A stretch of 64,000 nucleotides of DNA, taken from assembly GCF_003945345.1 (NCBI RefSeq), contig NZ_AP019308.1, forward strand, positions 6,204,001 through 6,268,000, in the 5' to 3' direction. The translations under genes and the position numbers were made by a program. The notes under the pieces are model-generated. The model did not search any database, had not been told where the DNA came from, and worked only from the letters and a program-made list of their open reading frames with translations. Shown here in pieces: positions 7,859-16,585 of the stretch. The number at the start of each line of letters is the position of its first letter. Position 1 is the first letter of the stretch. This DNA comes from Paenibacillus baekrokdamisoli. GTDB taxonomy: Bacteria; Bacillota; Bacilli; Paenibacillales; Paenibacillaceae.

Positions 7859-8695
7859 TCACTTCGAAATATCCACAAAGCCTTCCCCGAACACGTCTCT
7901 AACATCGTGAATCGTAATGAAAGCTTCCTTGTCAATCGATCTTACGATTTTCTTGAGCATGCTCACTTCCTGTTTGCTGATGACGATATAGAGCAGCTCT
8001 TTGGGCGAGTTTGAATAATAACCCCGTCCATAGATGACGGTAACACCTCGGTCCATGATCACGTTGACTTGCTCGGCAATTTGATTCTGCTCCTTAGATA
8101 TAATCGTAACTGCCTTCTTAGGGTTGACGCCTTCAATAATGAAGTCCATCACCTTAGTCGCTATATAGAGCATCACGATCGTAAACATTAGGCTTTGAGC
8201 ACCAATCATGAAATACGAGGCGCATACGACAATCAGATCAACGAACAAGAGGGCATAACTCACATTTATGTCCAAGTATTTATTCATAATCCGGGCAATA
8301 ATAGTTGACCCTGCGGTCGTGCCGCCAACACGTATGATCAAACCTATACCTACTCCTACAAAAACACCGCCAAATATTACATTAATAATTAACTCATCGG
8401 TTTTAATATGCCAGTTCTCCGTAAGATGTAGAAAAAGCGAATTAAACAATACCGCAATAATGGTATAAATCGTCGTGGTCTTATCCAAAAACTTATAGCC
8501 TACGATCAGTAGGATGGCGTTCATAATTAGGTTTACGAGTCCGGGAGACCAGTGGTACAGATAATAAAGAATAAGGGTTATTCCCGTTACCCCGCCTTCG
8601 CCGAGCTCGTTCGGGATGATGAACACATTGACGGCCAAGGAGAAAAGCAAGGCCCCTACCATAATGACAAAAATATCTAAGATGCGTTTTTTCAT
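7859..8695 (-). CDS. YitT family membrane protein (DUF161/DUF2179)
   Basis: The 278-residue protein has five or six membrane helices followed by a cytosolic DUF2179 domain. Family marks are FIIPNELGEGGVTGITLILYY, GGTTAGSTIIARI and, in the C-terminal domain, GVTVIYGRGYYSNSPKELLYIVI and FITIHDVRDVFGEGF. YitT proteins are widespread in Bacillota and often present in several copies; a transport or signal role is suspected but not settled. An ATG at 8740 is in frame, but the ATG at 8695 (MKKRILDIF) with AAGGAAATTC before it matches the family start. Confidence 0.88.
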   Translation of the reverse strand: MKKRILDIFVIMVGALLFSLAVNVFIIPNELGEGGVTGITLILYYLYHWSPGLVNLIMNAILLIVGYKFLDKTTTIYTIIAVLFNSLFLHLTENWHIKTDELIINVIFGGVFVGVGIGLIIRVGGTTAGSTIIARIMNKYLDINVSYALLFVDLIVVCASYFMIGAQSLMFTIVMLYIATKVMDFIIEGVNPKKAVTIISKEQNQIAEQVNVIMDRGVTVIYGRGYYSNSPKELLYIVISKQEVSMLKKIVRSIDKEAFITIHDVRDVFGEGFVDISK

Positions 8696-8888
8696 GAATT
8701 TCCTTTCTTGATGAAATTTACAGTGGCGTTTTTCTAACAACAGCGTTTTTATTCAAAAGTATATAATATCATAATTACTCCAAATCATAAAAAGGAAATT
8801 GTGAATAATATTTTCCAATCCCATTTTCCCAATCCCATCTACCGCCATATGTATAAGCATAAGCAATTAGTAATGGGCTATGGTCTTG

Positions 8889-9041
8889 TCACTCGGTTGC
8901 CTGAAAGGTACGTCCTTGTTCTTTATCGTAACAGTCGAAGCATAGTAAGGATTTGTCTTCTAATACGACACCGTTAATAAATCCATCCTGACAGAAAATG
9001 TGCTTATTACATGTCTTGCATTGGCCAACAAGTTCCTGCAA
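8889..9041 (-). CDS. Small zinc-ribbon-like protein (50 residues)
   Basis: A 50-residue frame starts at a TTG at 9041 with a perfect AGGAGG at 9050-9055, eight bases upstream. The product contains two C-x2-C knuckles (CKTC and CFDC) separated by about 28 residues, with a further cysteine and a histidine (KHIFCQDGF) between them, so it probably binds one zinc ion. Such small proteins are common in Bacillaceae and usually uncharacterised. It is too short to be called by many gene finders. The sequence continues without interruption up to TGA. Confidence 0.6.
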   Translation of the reverse strand: MQELVGQCKTCNKHIFCQDGFINGVVLEDKSLLCFDCYDKEQGRTFQATE

Positions 9042-9235
9042 ACAAATCGCCTCCTAAAACTGTATGTGATAAGCTTTCGCGAAACAATGATGGATGTCCT
9101 TTTTTATTTGATCCATCGGATGCCCTCACTTAGCAGCAGGTACTAGAACAAGATAGTACTTACATAAACAGGCAAATATTTGTAGGATTAACTCATATCA
9201 AATAACCACAGCGGTTATACGGGAGGGCTTTTATA

Positions 9236-9721
9236 ATGGAGAATACAACGCAGAATCGGAAAATCAATAACTTTTATCGTCGTCGCAATACGCCTACCTA
9301 CAGCTTTATGGCATGGTCAGCATTCATTCTAGCCAGCGGTTTTGAATTCATCGGTATTTATAATCTCAAGCAGCCGTTGTCGGTGCAAGGTTATTATGCG
9401 GTAACAGGGGTTCTTCTGATTATTACGTCATTCCTGCTGCAGAAGGTTGCTAGGGATAACGATGAGGATAAGTACTTGAAGGAGCACAATTCGAGCTATA
9501 GAAGCAGGAATACATCGGCTTTCACTTTCATGGCATGGGGCGGTTTCCTGCTTGCAATCTTGGCAGAATACATCGGTCTTTATACGCTGCAAGAACCATT
9601 CTATGTAAAAGGTTATTACGCGATCGGTGGCGCTTTTCTCATCGTTGCATGCCTTGTTCTACAAAAAACGATTCGTGATAATGAGGAAGATAGCTTGTTT
9701 TTGAAGGAGACGGAGGAGTAG
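9236..9721 (+). CDS. YiaA/YiaB-type membrane protein with duplicated domain
   Basis: The 161-residue protein holds two tandem copies of a two-helix unit: residues about 14-77 (RRRNTPTYSFMAWSAFILAS) and about 86-149 (YRSRNTSAFTFMAWGGFLLA), each ending in a similar QK-x2-RDN-E/D-ED tail. This matches the YiaAB two-helix domain. It should be an inner membrane protein with four helices. A GGGAGGG ribosome binding site precedes the ATG. A bidirectional terminator separates it from the convergent ytbE-like gene. Function is unknown. Confidence 0.8.
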   Translation: MENTTQNRKINNFYRRRNTPTYSFMAWSAFILASGFEFIGIYNLKQPLSVQGYYAVTGVLLIITSFLLQKVARDNDEDKYLKEHNSSYRSRNTSAFTFMAWGGFLLAILAEYIGLYTLQEPFYVKGYYAIGGAFLIVACLVLQKTIRDNEEDSLFLKETEE

Positions 9722-9770
9722 GCAGCAGCTGCATATGACTTCGAGTGGATGATGGAATAGTAAGGCAGTA

Positions 9771-9817
9771 AGAAGGGCTATCCCAAAGGTGAAAGTCGCC
9801 TTTGAGATAGCCCTTCT
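9771..9817. terminator. Bidirectional terminator
   Basis: AGAAGGGCTATC pairs with GATAGCCCTTCT, with a second inner pairing (AAAGG with CCTTT). It sits between two convergent genes and can serve both. Confidence 0.8.
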
Positions 9818-9832
9818 TCTTGCAGCCTGTTA

Positions 9833-10675
9833 TTAGAAATCGAAGTTATCCGGATCTGGACCGACACGCTGATCCTTGTTCAAATCATCAATACGAGCGA
9901 CTTCCGCCTGGTTTAATTCAAAATCAAAAATAGCTGCATTCTCGATAATTCGGTGCTCCTTCGTAGACTTTGGAATCGTGACAACACCGTGCTGCAGATC
10001 CCAGCGAAGAATGATCTGAGCAACGGATTTGCCATGGTGATTCGCGATTTCTTGCAGAACCGGATTATCTAACAGCTGACCTTGCATAAGCGGTGACCAG
10101 GCCTCCAGCTGAATGCCTTGTTCCTTGGTGAATCGGCGTAATTCCAGTTGGGACAGGAGAGGATGGAATTCCACTTGGTTCACTACAGGCTTAATCTGGG
10201 CATCCTTCATCAGATCCTCAAGGTGATGCACTTGGAAATTGCTTACCCCGATTGCTTTTACACGGCCTTCTTTATAAAGGGTCTCCAAGGCCCGCCATGC
10301 CTCTTTGTACTTGCCCCTCACAGGCCAATGGATAAGATAGAGATCGAGATATTCCAAGCCCAGCTTGTTCAAGCTTGCTTCATAGGCTGCTAATGTTGAT
10401 TCATAACCAAGATCCGCATTCCAGACCTTTGATGTGACGAAGAGATCTTCTCGGGCGATTCCGTTCTCAGCAAGCGCTTCGCGGATTCCTTGACCGACTC
10501 CTGTTTCATTCCCATAAATGGCTGCCGTATCGATACTGCGATAACCGTGTTTGATAGCGGACTTCACAGCCTGAACGAGCTCTGACCCTTCTTCTACTTT
10601 AAAGACGCCTAGCCCAAACCAAGGCATGTTAACCCCGTTGTTTAATGTTGTTGCAGCTTGCAGATGGTTCGTCAT
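9833..10675 (-). CDS. ytbE: Aldo/keto reductase
   Basis: The 280-residue protein is a cytosolic NADPH-dependent reductase of the AKR superfamily that reduces aldehydes or ketones to alcohols. The catalytic tetrad is visible: Asp49 and Tyr54 in RSIDTAAIYGNE, Lys83 in VTSKVWN and His116 in YLIHWPV. The cofactor-binding end PKSTKEHRIIENAAIFDF is also present. It lies 55 bases downstream of the MFS transporter gene on the same strand, with an HxlR regulator divergent from that. This order is the same as ytcD-ytbD-ytbE of Bacillus subtilis, which supports the symbol. The trio probably answers a toxic carbonyl or electrophilic compound. Confidence 0.9.
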   Translation of the reverse strand: MTNHLQAATTLNNGVNMPWFGLGVFKVEEGSELVQAVKSAIKHGYRSIDTAAIYGNETGVGQGIREALAENGIAREDLFVTSKVWNADLGYESTLAAYEASLNKLGLEYLDLYLIHWPVRGKYKEAWRALETLYKEGRVKAIGVSNFQVHHLEDLMKDAQIKPVVNQVEFHPLLSQLELRRFTKEQGIQLEAWSPLMQGQLLDNPVLQEIANHHGKSVAQIILRWDLQHGVVTIPKSTKEHRIIENAAIFDFELNQAEVARIDDLNKDQRVGPDPDNFDF

Positions 10676-10730
10676 ATCGTCATGATCTCCTATTCGTATC
10701 TATTTTTATTTTGTACCGTTAAAATCATCT

Positions 10731-11942
10731 TCACGCAGCAGCGTTGTTTTTCCCGAAGTTGAACTTATCTTTTCTCTCTAGTGCACGGCTCCATCCAGTC
10801 AGAATAACGGCTCCCAGCACCATTAATGCACCAACCCAAGTTGTATGCTTGAGTCCAATCGTATCCGTAATGACACCGCCCAAGTATGCCCCAATTGCAA
10901 TACCGGCATTAAAGGCAGCGATATTAAGAGCGGAGGCTACATCTACTGCACGGGGAACATAACGTTTGGCTAATATGACGACATAGACCTGTAAGCCTGG
11001 AACGTTCATAAAGGCTAACAATCCCATGAAGAAGAGGGTCACCAGCCCGGCTACTTGATAGGGAACGGTGAACCATAAGATAAGAAGCACGACGGCTTGC
11101 AAAGCGAACATATAGAATAAGGCAGTCAGAGGCTTGCGATTGGCAGCTTTGCCTCCAAGCACATTTCCGATCGCAATAGCGATGCCATAGAGAACAAGGA
11201 TGCCCGCTACCGTCGTTTCCTTAAATCCGGTTATGTCATGAAGCAATGGGGATAAATAAGTGAAGACAACAAAGGTACCGCCGTAGCCTAGAGCCGTAAT
11301 GGCAAAAGCAAGAAGTAAACGTCCATTAGTAACCAGCTTAACCTGATCTCGAAACGCTGTTTTGGCTCCTTTACGCAGATCGGATGGAACCAAGATCAAA
11401 TTGGCTATGAGTGCGATAATGCCAATAACCACAATCGCAATAAAAGCAGCCCGCCAGCCTAGCTGCTGACCAATCAAGGTGCCAAGCGGCACACCAGTAA
11501 CGGTAGCCACGGTAAGGCCAGAGAACATAATGGATATGGCGCTGGCCCTACGGTTCTCGGGAACGAGATCGGCAGCAATGGTCGAACCAATGGACATAAA
11601 TACACCATGAGCGAATGCAGAGATGACGCGTGCAAGGAGCAGTAAGACAATTCCACTTGAAGCAGCGACTAAGCTGTTTCCAGCAATGAACACGATCATG
11701 ATCCAGAATAACAGTGTCTTGCGTGATATCTTGGAGGTCAGTGCCGTCAAGATAGGGGCGCCTAGCATGACCCCAAGTGCATATAAAGTAACCGTTAATC
11801 CAGCAGTTGTAACGGATATGTGTAAGTCTTCAGCGATGAGTGGAAGCAGTCCCACACTGATAAACTCGGTTGTTCCAATGGCAAAAGCACTTACGGCTAA
11901 CGCTAGCAGCGCTAACGTGCTTCTCTTTTTATCTAATGACAT
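10731..11942 (-). CDS. ytbD: MFS efflux transporter (AraJ/YtbD type)
   Basis: The 403-residue protein has the twelve hydrophobic segments of a major facilitator transporter of the drug:H+ antiporter class. Typical are TTEFISVGLLPLIAEDL in helix 1 and LYALGVMLGAPILTALT with the A-type loop between helices 2 and 3. The in-frame ATG at 11981 is less likely than that at 11942 (MSLDKKR), which follows AGGGGAGTTTCGCAG. It is cotranscribed with the aldo/keto reductase and divergent from the HxlR regulator, as in the ytcD-ytbD-ytbE locus. It probably exports a drug or metabolite. Confidence 0.88.
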   Translation of the reverse strand: MSLDKKRSTLALLALAVSAFAIGTTEFISVGLLPLIAEDLHISVTTAGLTVTLYALGVMLGAPILTALTSKISRKTLLFWIMIVFIAGNSLVAASSGIVLLLLARVISAFAHGVFMSIGSTIAADLVPENRRASAISIMFSGLTVATVTGVPLGTLIGQQLGWRAAFIAIVVIGIIALIANLILVPSDLRKGAKTAFRDQVKLVTNGRLLLAFAITALGYGGTFVVFTYLSPLLHDITGFKETTVAGILVLYGIAIAIGNVLGGKAANRKPLTALFYMFALQAVVLLILWFTVPYQVAGLVTLFFMGLLAFMNVPGLQVYVVILAKRYVPRAVDVASALNIAAFNAGIAIGAYLGGVITDTIGLKHTTWVGALMVLGAVILTGWSRALERKDKFNFGKNNAAA

Positions 11943-11977
11943 CTGCGAAACTCCCCTTTTTACACACAGTATGGTAA

Positions 11978-11993
11978 TCACCGGCCGGTAAGT
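11978..11993. promoter_or_regulatory. TetR-type palindrome before ytbD
   Basis: ACCGGCCGGT is a perfect palindrome followed by AAGT, 36-50 bases upstream of the transporter start. Fourteen bases (ACCGGCCGGTAAGT) match the operator before the TetR gene at 14388 at 13 positions. Confidence 0.45.
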
Positions 11994-12024
11994 GTTAGTA
12001 TAAGGTGTTCGCTCATTAATGAGT

Positions 12025-12043
12025 AGTACGTACTTATAAGTAC
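12025..12043. promoter_or_regulatory. Probable HxlR operator
   Basis: GTACTTATAAGTAC (12030-12043) is a perfect 14-base palindrome overlapping a second one, AGTACGTACT. It lies midway between the divergent transporter and HxlR genes, where the regulator would be expected to bind for control of both. Confidence 0.6.
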
Positions 12044-12090
12044 TATAGGTACTAAAAAGTTCCTATACATGCTTTTGGGAGGAATCCATT

Positions 12091-12501
12091 ATGGTTCAAA
12101 AGAAATATAATATTTCCGTAGAGGCAACTTTGGAGGTCATCGGCGGAAAATGGAAATGCGTCATACTTTGTCATCTCACACATGGGAAGAAACGAACGAG
12201 TGATTTAAGACGTATCATGCCCGGAATAACGCAAAAAATGTTAACCCAGCAGCTCAGAGAATTAGAACAGGCTGGCATCGTGAATCGGATTAGCTATAAT
12301 CAGGTCCCTCCCAAGGTGGAGTATGAGCTTAGCACCTACGGATGGAGTCTGAAATCTATACTGGACTCTCTATGTGCCTGGGGGGAAACTCATATCATTA
12401 AAGAATACGGAGATAAACACGCGGTATTAGAAGATAATATACTGAATAATCTCGGGCAAGATTCGCGGGAAGTTCTTGAGCTTAATGGGGCTAAGGAGTA
12501 A
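12091..12501 (+). CDS. ytcD: HxlR-family transcriptional regulator
   Basis: The 136-residue protein is a MarR-like winged helix of the HxlR family: VEATLEVIGGKWKCVILCHLTHGKKRTSDLRR and ITQKMLTQQLRELEQAGIVNR with PPKVEYELSTYG are signature parts. The WKC cysteine near the N-terminus is the position at which HypR-like members sense thiol stress. It is divergent from the transporter and reductase genes, and palindromes in the shared gap suggest that it regulates them and itself. The layout equals that of ytcD in Bacillus subtilis. Confidence 0.88.
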   Translation: MVQKKYNISVEATLEVIGGKWKCVILCHLTHGKKRTSDLRRIMPGITQKMLTQQLRELEQAGIVNRISYNQVPPKVEYELSTYGWSLKSILDSLCAWGETHIIKEYGDKHAVLEDNILNNLGQDSREVLELNGAKE

Positions 12502-12573
12502 TGTTCTGTGTCGGTTACTCAAATAGGAATCAATTAAGCATATAAACAAAGAAAATAATTCAAACAATTAAAA

Positions 12574-12609
12574 AAAGGCCGATTCCTGTTCGATCAGGGA
12601 TCGGCCTTT
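12574..12609. terminator. Intrinsic terminator
   Basis: AAAGGCCGAT pairs with ATCGGCCTTT around the HxlR gene end; A and T runs on both sides let it work for the regulator and possibly for the convergent DUF418 gene. Confidence 0.75.
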
Positions 12610-12722
12610 GAAACAAAAGAGTGGCATATCATTTGAATAAATCAGAACCGCTAGGGGCGACTACAAGACAGATGTGGAGCAAGAGTAGGGGGCGAATCTA
12701 TAATCTACTTGCTTGAGGACCG

Positions 12723-13793
12723 CTATAGTTTTCGCATGATGGATTCAAAAGGGCCTCCATTGAACTTTAATCTCCATAAATAACTGAAAAGGATAGCCAC
12801 CACGAAATAGGCTGCGGAATACAACACGGCAAATGGAAGTGAGCCGTTTTCAAGAATACCGAAAACTTCGAGCAGCCCAAGACCTACAGTAACATGTAAT
12901 ACGTAGTGTGTTAGCGCCATCTGACCGGTTTGGATAAGAGCGGAAACAAAGCGACGTGCAAACGATGTTTCCGTGACATAAACCGAGAGGAGGATAAAGG
13001 CAATTGCCGTACTCGTTGCCGAGACCATATAAAGAATATTCGGTGGCATTGGCTTTGTCTGAAACAAATAAATGGCCACCTCTTCCCCAAGGTAAAAGCC
13101 GCCAATCTTGAGCGCAGCAAATGATATGACTTCTACTCCAATGAAGGTGATCAAGGATGCGACCAGCCACTTTTTGCGAGCGGATTTGTCTGTAAGGTTG
13201 ATTCTACCCAGCCACATCCCCACTAGGAAAAAACAAAACCATGGTAGAGCAGGATGGAAGCCATTGAACCACAAATTGCGCATAAAGCCTTCGATTGTCC
13301 AAAAATCTGTATACATGTGGAAGGAAGAATTCCATCCCATTGTGTAATCGAACTTCAGCAGGAACAATTGAGACGCCGCTAATAAGATAGCTGCAATGCT
13401 TAAAATAACTTTTCCAGAAGCGCGGATGAGAAGAGAAGCAAGAAATAAAAATAACGCATAGTAATGCAAAATATCAGCACTCCATCCAAAGAGGAGCAAT
13501 AAGAAACCGAGAATAAGGAGATAGATGGATCTTTTCCAAACGAGTAACCGACTCTTCCGCAATTCTTTAGCGTCCCCTTGCCTTGCTTTGCGTGTCATGA
13601 TGGAGAAACCAATGCCAGCAAGCACAACGAAAACGGCGGAGGCTCTGCCCTCAAACAAACCGGCGAACGCGCTCAGCCATTCTGGTCCGCCTGTATCCGC
13701 CACCATAGAAATTTTAAAATTTACAATAATCATGCCGAAAATAGAAAGGGCCCTAGCCAAATCGAATCCTGTAATCCTTTTGCTACTCATCAT
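12723..13793 (-). CDS. DUF418-family multi-pass membrane protein
   Basis: The 356-residue protein has about ten membrane helices. The start (RITGFDLARALSIFGMIIVNF) and the C-terminal KFNGGPFESIMRK are marks of the DUF418/acyltransferase-3-like family. The start at 13793 follows AAGGAG and overlaps the stop of the TetR gene by four bases (ATGA), so both are one operon. A role as a transmembrane acyltransferase or transporter is possible from fold alone; substrate is unknown. Coupling to a TetR repressor suggests induction by a small molecule. Confidence 0.82.
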   Translation of the reverse strand: MMSSKRITGFDLARALSIFGMIIVNFKISMVADTGGPEWLSAFAGLFEGRASAVFVVLAGIGFSIMTRKARQGDAKELRKSRLLVWKRSIYLLILGFLLLLFGWSADILHYYALFLFLASLLIRASGKVILSIAAILLAASQLFLLKFDYTMGWNSSFHMYTDFWTIEGFMRNLWFNGFHPALPWFCFFLVGMWLGRINLTDKSARKKWLVASLITFIGVEVISFAALKIGGFYLGEEVAIYLFQTKPMPPNILYMVSATSTAIAFILLSVYVTETSFARRFVSALIQTGQMALTHYVLHVTVGLGLLEVFGILENGSLPFAVLYSAAYFVVAILFSYLWRLKFNGGPFESIMRKL

Positions 13794-14365
13794 GATCGTG
13801 CTCCTTGCAACGTTTGAGACACACAATGCCGCCATAAACCTTCATAATCAAACCCAATGCTAAGACTCATGTAATTGTCGATTTGATCAATGACCAACGT
13901 CAGCATCTCGGCTTTCACACGTAAATTCTCTCCAGTTAAAACTCCGAGACTCACCCCGTGCTGAAGCAAAGCTTCAAACCCATTCAAATACGATTCGATA
14001 ACGGTCTTAACCGACACTAGGATTTTCTCATCTCTCGTGCTTTGAATCATAAATTCCTTCATCAATAGTGAATAATTAGGATCATCACGCTGATCTTGAA
14101 TCATAGTCAGCCCACATTGTACGAGCTGGTCTGCGAAGTTTGTTGCGGAAAATTGTGTGATCGAAAAGAATTTCTCAAACCGGATTTCATCGCAAACCGC
14201 CTGAAGGAGTGCATAAAATAATACCTCCTTCGAAGAAAAATAATAGTAGATGGCAGGCTTCGAAATCCCGACTTCCTTCGCTATCATGGAAAGACTCGTC
14301 TTCTCATAGCCATTTCGGGCAAATAATGAATAGGCTGTATTCAAAATAAGTTCGTATGTTTGCAT
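13790..14365 (-). CDS. TetR-family repressor
   Basis: The 191-residue protein begins with a TetR helix-turn-helix (LILNTAYSLFARNGYEKTSLSMIAKEVGISKPAIYYYFSSKEVLF) and continues with an all-helical ligand-binding domain. AAAGGAG precedes the ATG. A palindrome 22-40 bases upstream is the expected autoregulatory operator. The gene is first in an operon with the DUF418 protein. Confidence 0.9.
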   Translation of the reverse strand: MQTYELILNTAYSLFARNGYEKTSLSMIAKEVGISKPAIYYYFSSKEVLFYALLQAVCDEIRFEKFFSITQFSATNFADQLVQCGLTMIQDQRDDPNYSLLMKEFMIQSTRDEKILVSVKTVIESYLNGFEALLQHGVSLGVLTGENLRVKAEMLTLVIDQIDNYMSLSIGFDYEGLWRHCVSQTLQGARS

Positions 14366-14387
14366 GAATGATTCTCCTTTATTTTAA

Positions 14388-14405
14388 CTTACCGACCGGT
14401 AAGTA
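14388..14405. promoter_or_regulatory. TetR operator
   Basis: ACTTACCGACCGGTAAGT is an 18-base palindrome with only the central pair off. TetR proteins of this type bind sites built on TTACCGACCGGTAA. A similar site lies before the ytbD-like transporter (11978). Confidence 0.7.
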
Positions 14406-14457
14406 GAATTATAGCGAAGTATTGTTAAAATGGCAATCATTACTTTTAGCACTCATT

Positions 14458-14548
14458 ATGCTGCTGCTGCTGCTCGGTCTGCTGCCGCTGACAAACAACT
14501 GAGGAGGCAATACCAAATGGCTACTGTGGTTACCCTTATGGCAGTTAG
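14458..14548 (+). pseudogene. Possible remnant of a small spore-coat-like gene
   Basis: An ATG at 14458 opens a short hydrophobic frame (MLLLLLGLLPLTNN) that stops at 14500. In another frame the next 45 bases read EEAIPNGYCGYPYGS and then stop. The Gly/Tyr-rich tail resembles small spore-coat proteins of Bacillota. The two parts could be one gene split by a frameshift. Alternatively the AGGAGG at 14502 serves a 21-codon frame that starts ATGGCTACTG. Two copies of a 17-base direct repeat (TTAGTAATGGTAAAATG) follow. Confidence 0.25.
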
Positions 14549-14652
14549 TAATGGTAAAATGTTAGTAATGGTAAAATGTTAGTGAAGGAAAAGCTTGTAC
14601 GTTCGGGTGCGAGAGCCCCGTTTGCTACGACGCTCAATCAGGAGGGATAGGA

Positions 14653-16134
14653 ATGAGTAAAGAACAGACTAGAATATATAACGGTGACAGTAAGGTCATT
14701 CGTTTCTTCGAGGATTTGTCTGCAATCCCTAGAGAATCGGGGAATGAGAAGGCGATTAGCGATTATATCGTACGTTTCGCAGAGGAGCGGGGCTGTACAG
14801 TCAGTCAGGATCAGTGGTGGAATCTTATTATTAAGAAGCCGGCTGCGAAAGGGTATGAGAAGGCGCCGACTGTTATTTTTCAAGGCCATCTAGATATGGT
14901 TTGCGAGAAAAATAAATCTACTCAGCATGACTTCACCAAGGATCCGATTAAGCTGAAGATAGATGGGGAAATGATGTACGCGCAGGATACGACGCTGGGA
15001 GCCGATAATGGAATCGCAGTTGCCTTTGCGATGGCGCTTATGGATGCTAAGGATGCTGATCATCCCGAGCTTGAGATCTTGCTCACTACGCAGGAAGAGA
15101 CGAGCATGGCAGGTGCCTTGAATATAGATGTGACGAACTTGCAGGGACGCATGCTGATTAACCTCGATTCTGACACGGAGGGTACGTTATACGTCAGCAG
15201 CGCTGGGGGTATGTCGGCTTTTCATTCGGTTCCGATCAGGTGGGAGGACAAGCGGCAAGCAAGCTCCCCTTATATAATCTCGGTAAAGGGCTTATTGGGC
15301 GGTCATTCCGGTGAGGATATTATTAAGCAAAGAGGCAATGCGAATCAGCTGCTTGGCAGAGTATTGGACGACCTGAGGCGGAATGGGGTGGATTATAATA
15401 TCGCCCATATCAGCGGAGGAATCAAAGTGAATGCCATTCCAAGGGAAGCAGAAGCGGTTGTTTATGTAAACGAGGCCGCGTTGACCCATGCCTGTGAGCG
15501 AGTTGCAGTGTGGAACGGGCTTCTGCAAGATGAATTCGAGGCAACGGATCCTCAAATTGCGATTGAGCTGAAGACGTATGATAATACGAGTGCTGCCCTC
15601 ACGGAGAAACGATTCTCAGCAGAGACCAAGAATAAAGTCATTCATTCCTTACTGTTAATTCGAAGTGGCGTGTTCAGTATGAATAAGTCGATAGACAATC
15701 TCGTGCGAAGCTCCTCCAACATTGGCAGTGTTAAAACCTCAGAAGCTGAGGTCGTGATTGAAAGCCTGGTGAGGAGTTCCTTGCGGTCACAGCTCGATCT
15801 TGCGCTCTATGAAATGGAAGCATTAGCTGAAGCGCTGGGCTGCAGCTTCCGAGCTGATCATTATTTTCCAGGCTGGCCTTATCGTCCAGAATCGAAGCTC
15901 CGAGACACCTTCGCGGAGGTATATCTTCGCAACTACGGGAAGCCGATGAAGATCAAAGCCATTCATGCAGGTCTAGAATGCGGCATTTTGATTGAGAAAA
16001 TGCCCTACCTCGACGTTGTCTCTTATGGACCGGATATGTATAATTTTCACACACCGGAGGAGCACTTCCGCATCTCATCCGTAGAACGAACTTGGGATTA
16101 TCTAACGAGCGTTCTTCGCGAGATAAAGGAATAG
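14653..16134 (+). CDS. pepD: Aminoacyl-histidine dipeptidase (M20 family)
   Basis: The 493-residue cytosolic metallopeptidase cleaves Xaa-His dipeptides and related short peptides. Metal ligands and catalytic residues are seen in FQGHLDMVCEKN (His79, Asp81), TLGADNGIAVA (Asp118) and LLTTQEETSMAG (the Glu-Glu pair), with a later His in HSGEDI and the C-terminal HTPEEHFRISSVERTW. Length fits the PepD class. CAGGAGGG lies eight bases before the ATG. The gene stands alone, followed by tandem repeats and a copy of the 142 bp palindromic element. Confidence 0.93.
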   Translation: MSKEQTRIYNGDSKVIRFFEDLSAIPRESGNEKAISDYIVRFAEERGCTVSQDQWWNLIIKKPAAKGYEKAPTVIFQGHLDMVCEKNKSTQHDFTKDPIKLKIDGEMMYAQDTTLGADNGIAVAFAMALMDAKDADHPELEILLTTQEETSMAGALNIDVTNLQGRMLINLDSDTEGTLYVSSAGGMSAFHSVPIRWEDKRQASSPYIISVKGLLGGHSGEDIIKQRGNANQLLGRVLDDLRRNGVDYNIAHISGGIKVNAIPREAEAVVYVNEAALTHACERVAVWNGLLQDEFEATDPQIAIELKTYDNTSAALTEKRFSAETKNKVIHSLLLIRSGVFSMNKSIDNLVRSSSNIGSVKTSEAEVVIESLVRSSLRSQLDLALYEMEALAEALGCSFRADHYFPGWPYRPESKLRDTFAEVYLRNYGKPMKIKAIHAGLECGILIEKMPYLDVVSYGPDMYNFHTPEEHFRISSVERTWDYLTSVLREIKE

Positions 16135-16175
16135 GCAGATGTTAAACATGATAATAAACATGATGTTTAGCATGG

Positions 16176-16235
16176 CTAAATATATTCAAGATTCTAAATA
16201 TATTCAGGGTTCTAAATATATTCAAGTTTCTAAAT
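16176..16235 (+). repeat. 18-bp tandem repeat
   Basis: The unit CTAAATATATTCAAGATT occurs just over three times with a period of 18 bases (unit starts 16176, 16194, 16212, 16230) with few changes. It lies immediately left of copy 2 of the 142 bp repeat. Confidence 0.8.
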
Positions 16236-16267
16236 CTTAATCAGTGCTTGCCATCACGAAGTACCCA

Positions 16268-16409
16268 GCGAAGCGGACGGAATCGTTCTGAAGAAGCGAT
16301 AGCGTTCGCCTTTGTCTCCTTATTTCTACCCCTAAGGGATAGAATCAGGAAATAGGGAGACAACAGCGATCGTAAGAATGATCCGTCCGCGCAGCGGGCT
16401 TTTACGCAC
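16268..16409. repeat. 142 bp palindromic dispersed repeat, copy 2
   Basis: It is nearly identical to copy 1 at 7620, over the same 142 bases. Short inverted ends AGTGCTTG and CAAGCACT flank it further out, which may be the original borders of the element. It sits between pepD and modA. Confidence 0.85.
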
Positions 16410-16464
16410 AAACAATGCTTCGAATTGATCAAGCACTTATTTTAGTGCTGAGCTATATTCAATC

Positions 16465-16507
16465 ATATCTAGTTATATCTAGTTATATCTAGTTATATCT
16501 AGTTATA
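16465..16507 (+). repeat. 10-bp tandem repeat
   Basis: AGTTATATCT is repeated about four times with a period of ten bases, one DNA turn, just upstream of the molybdate gene pair. Its position could affect the promoter, but no regulator is known. Confidence 0.75.
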
Positions 16508-16585
16508 ACAAGATCATTCTAATTATCGATGTCCTGTGCTACTATTATTCACATGGAATCGTCATTTTGGAATGGGGGAATTACA

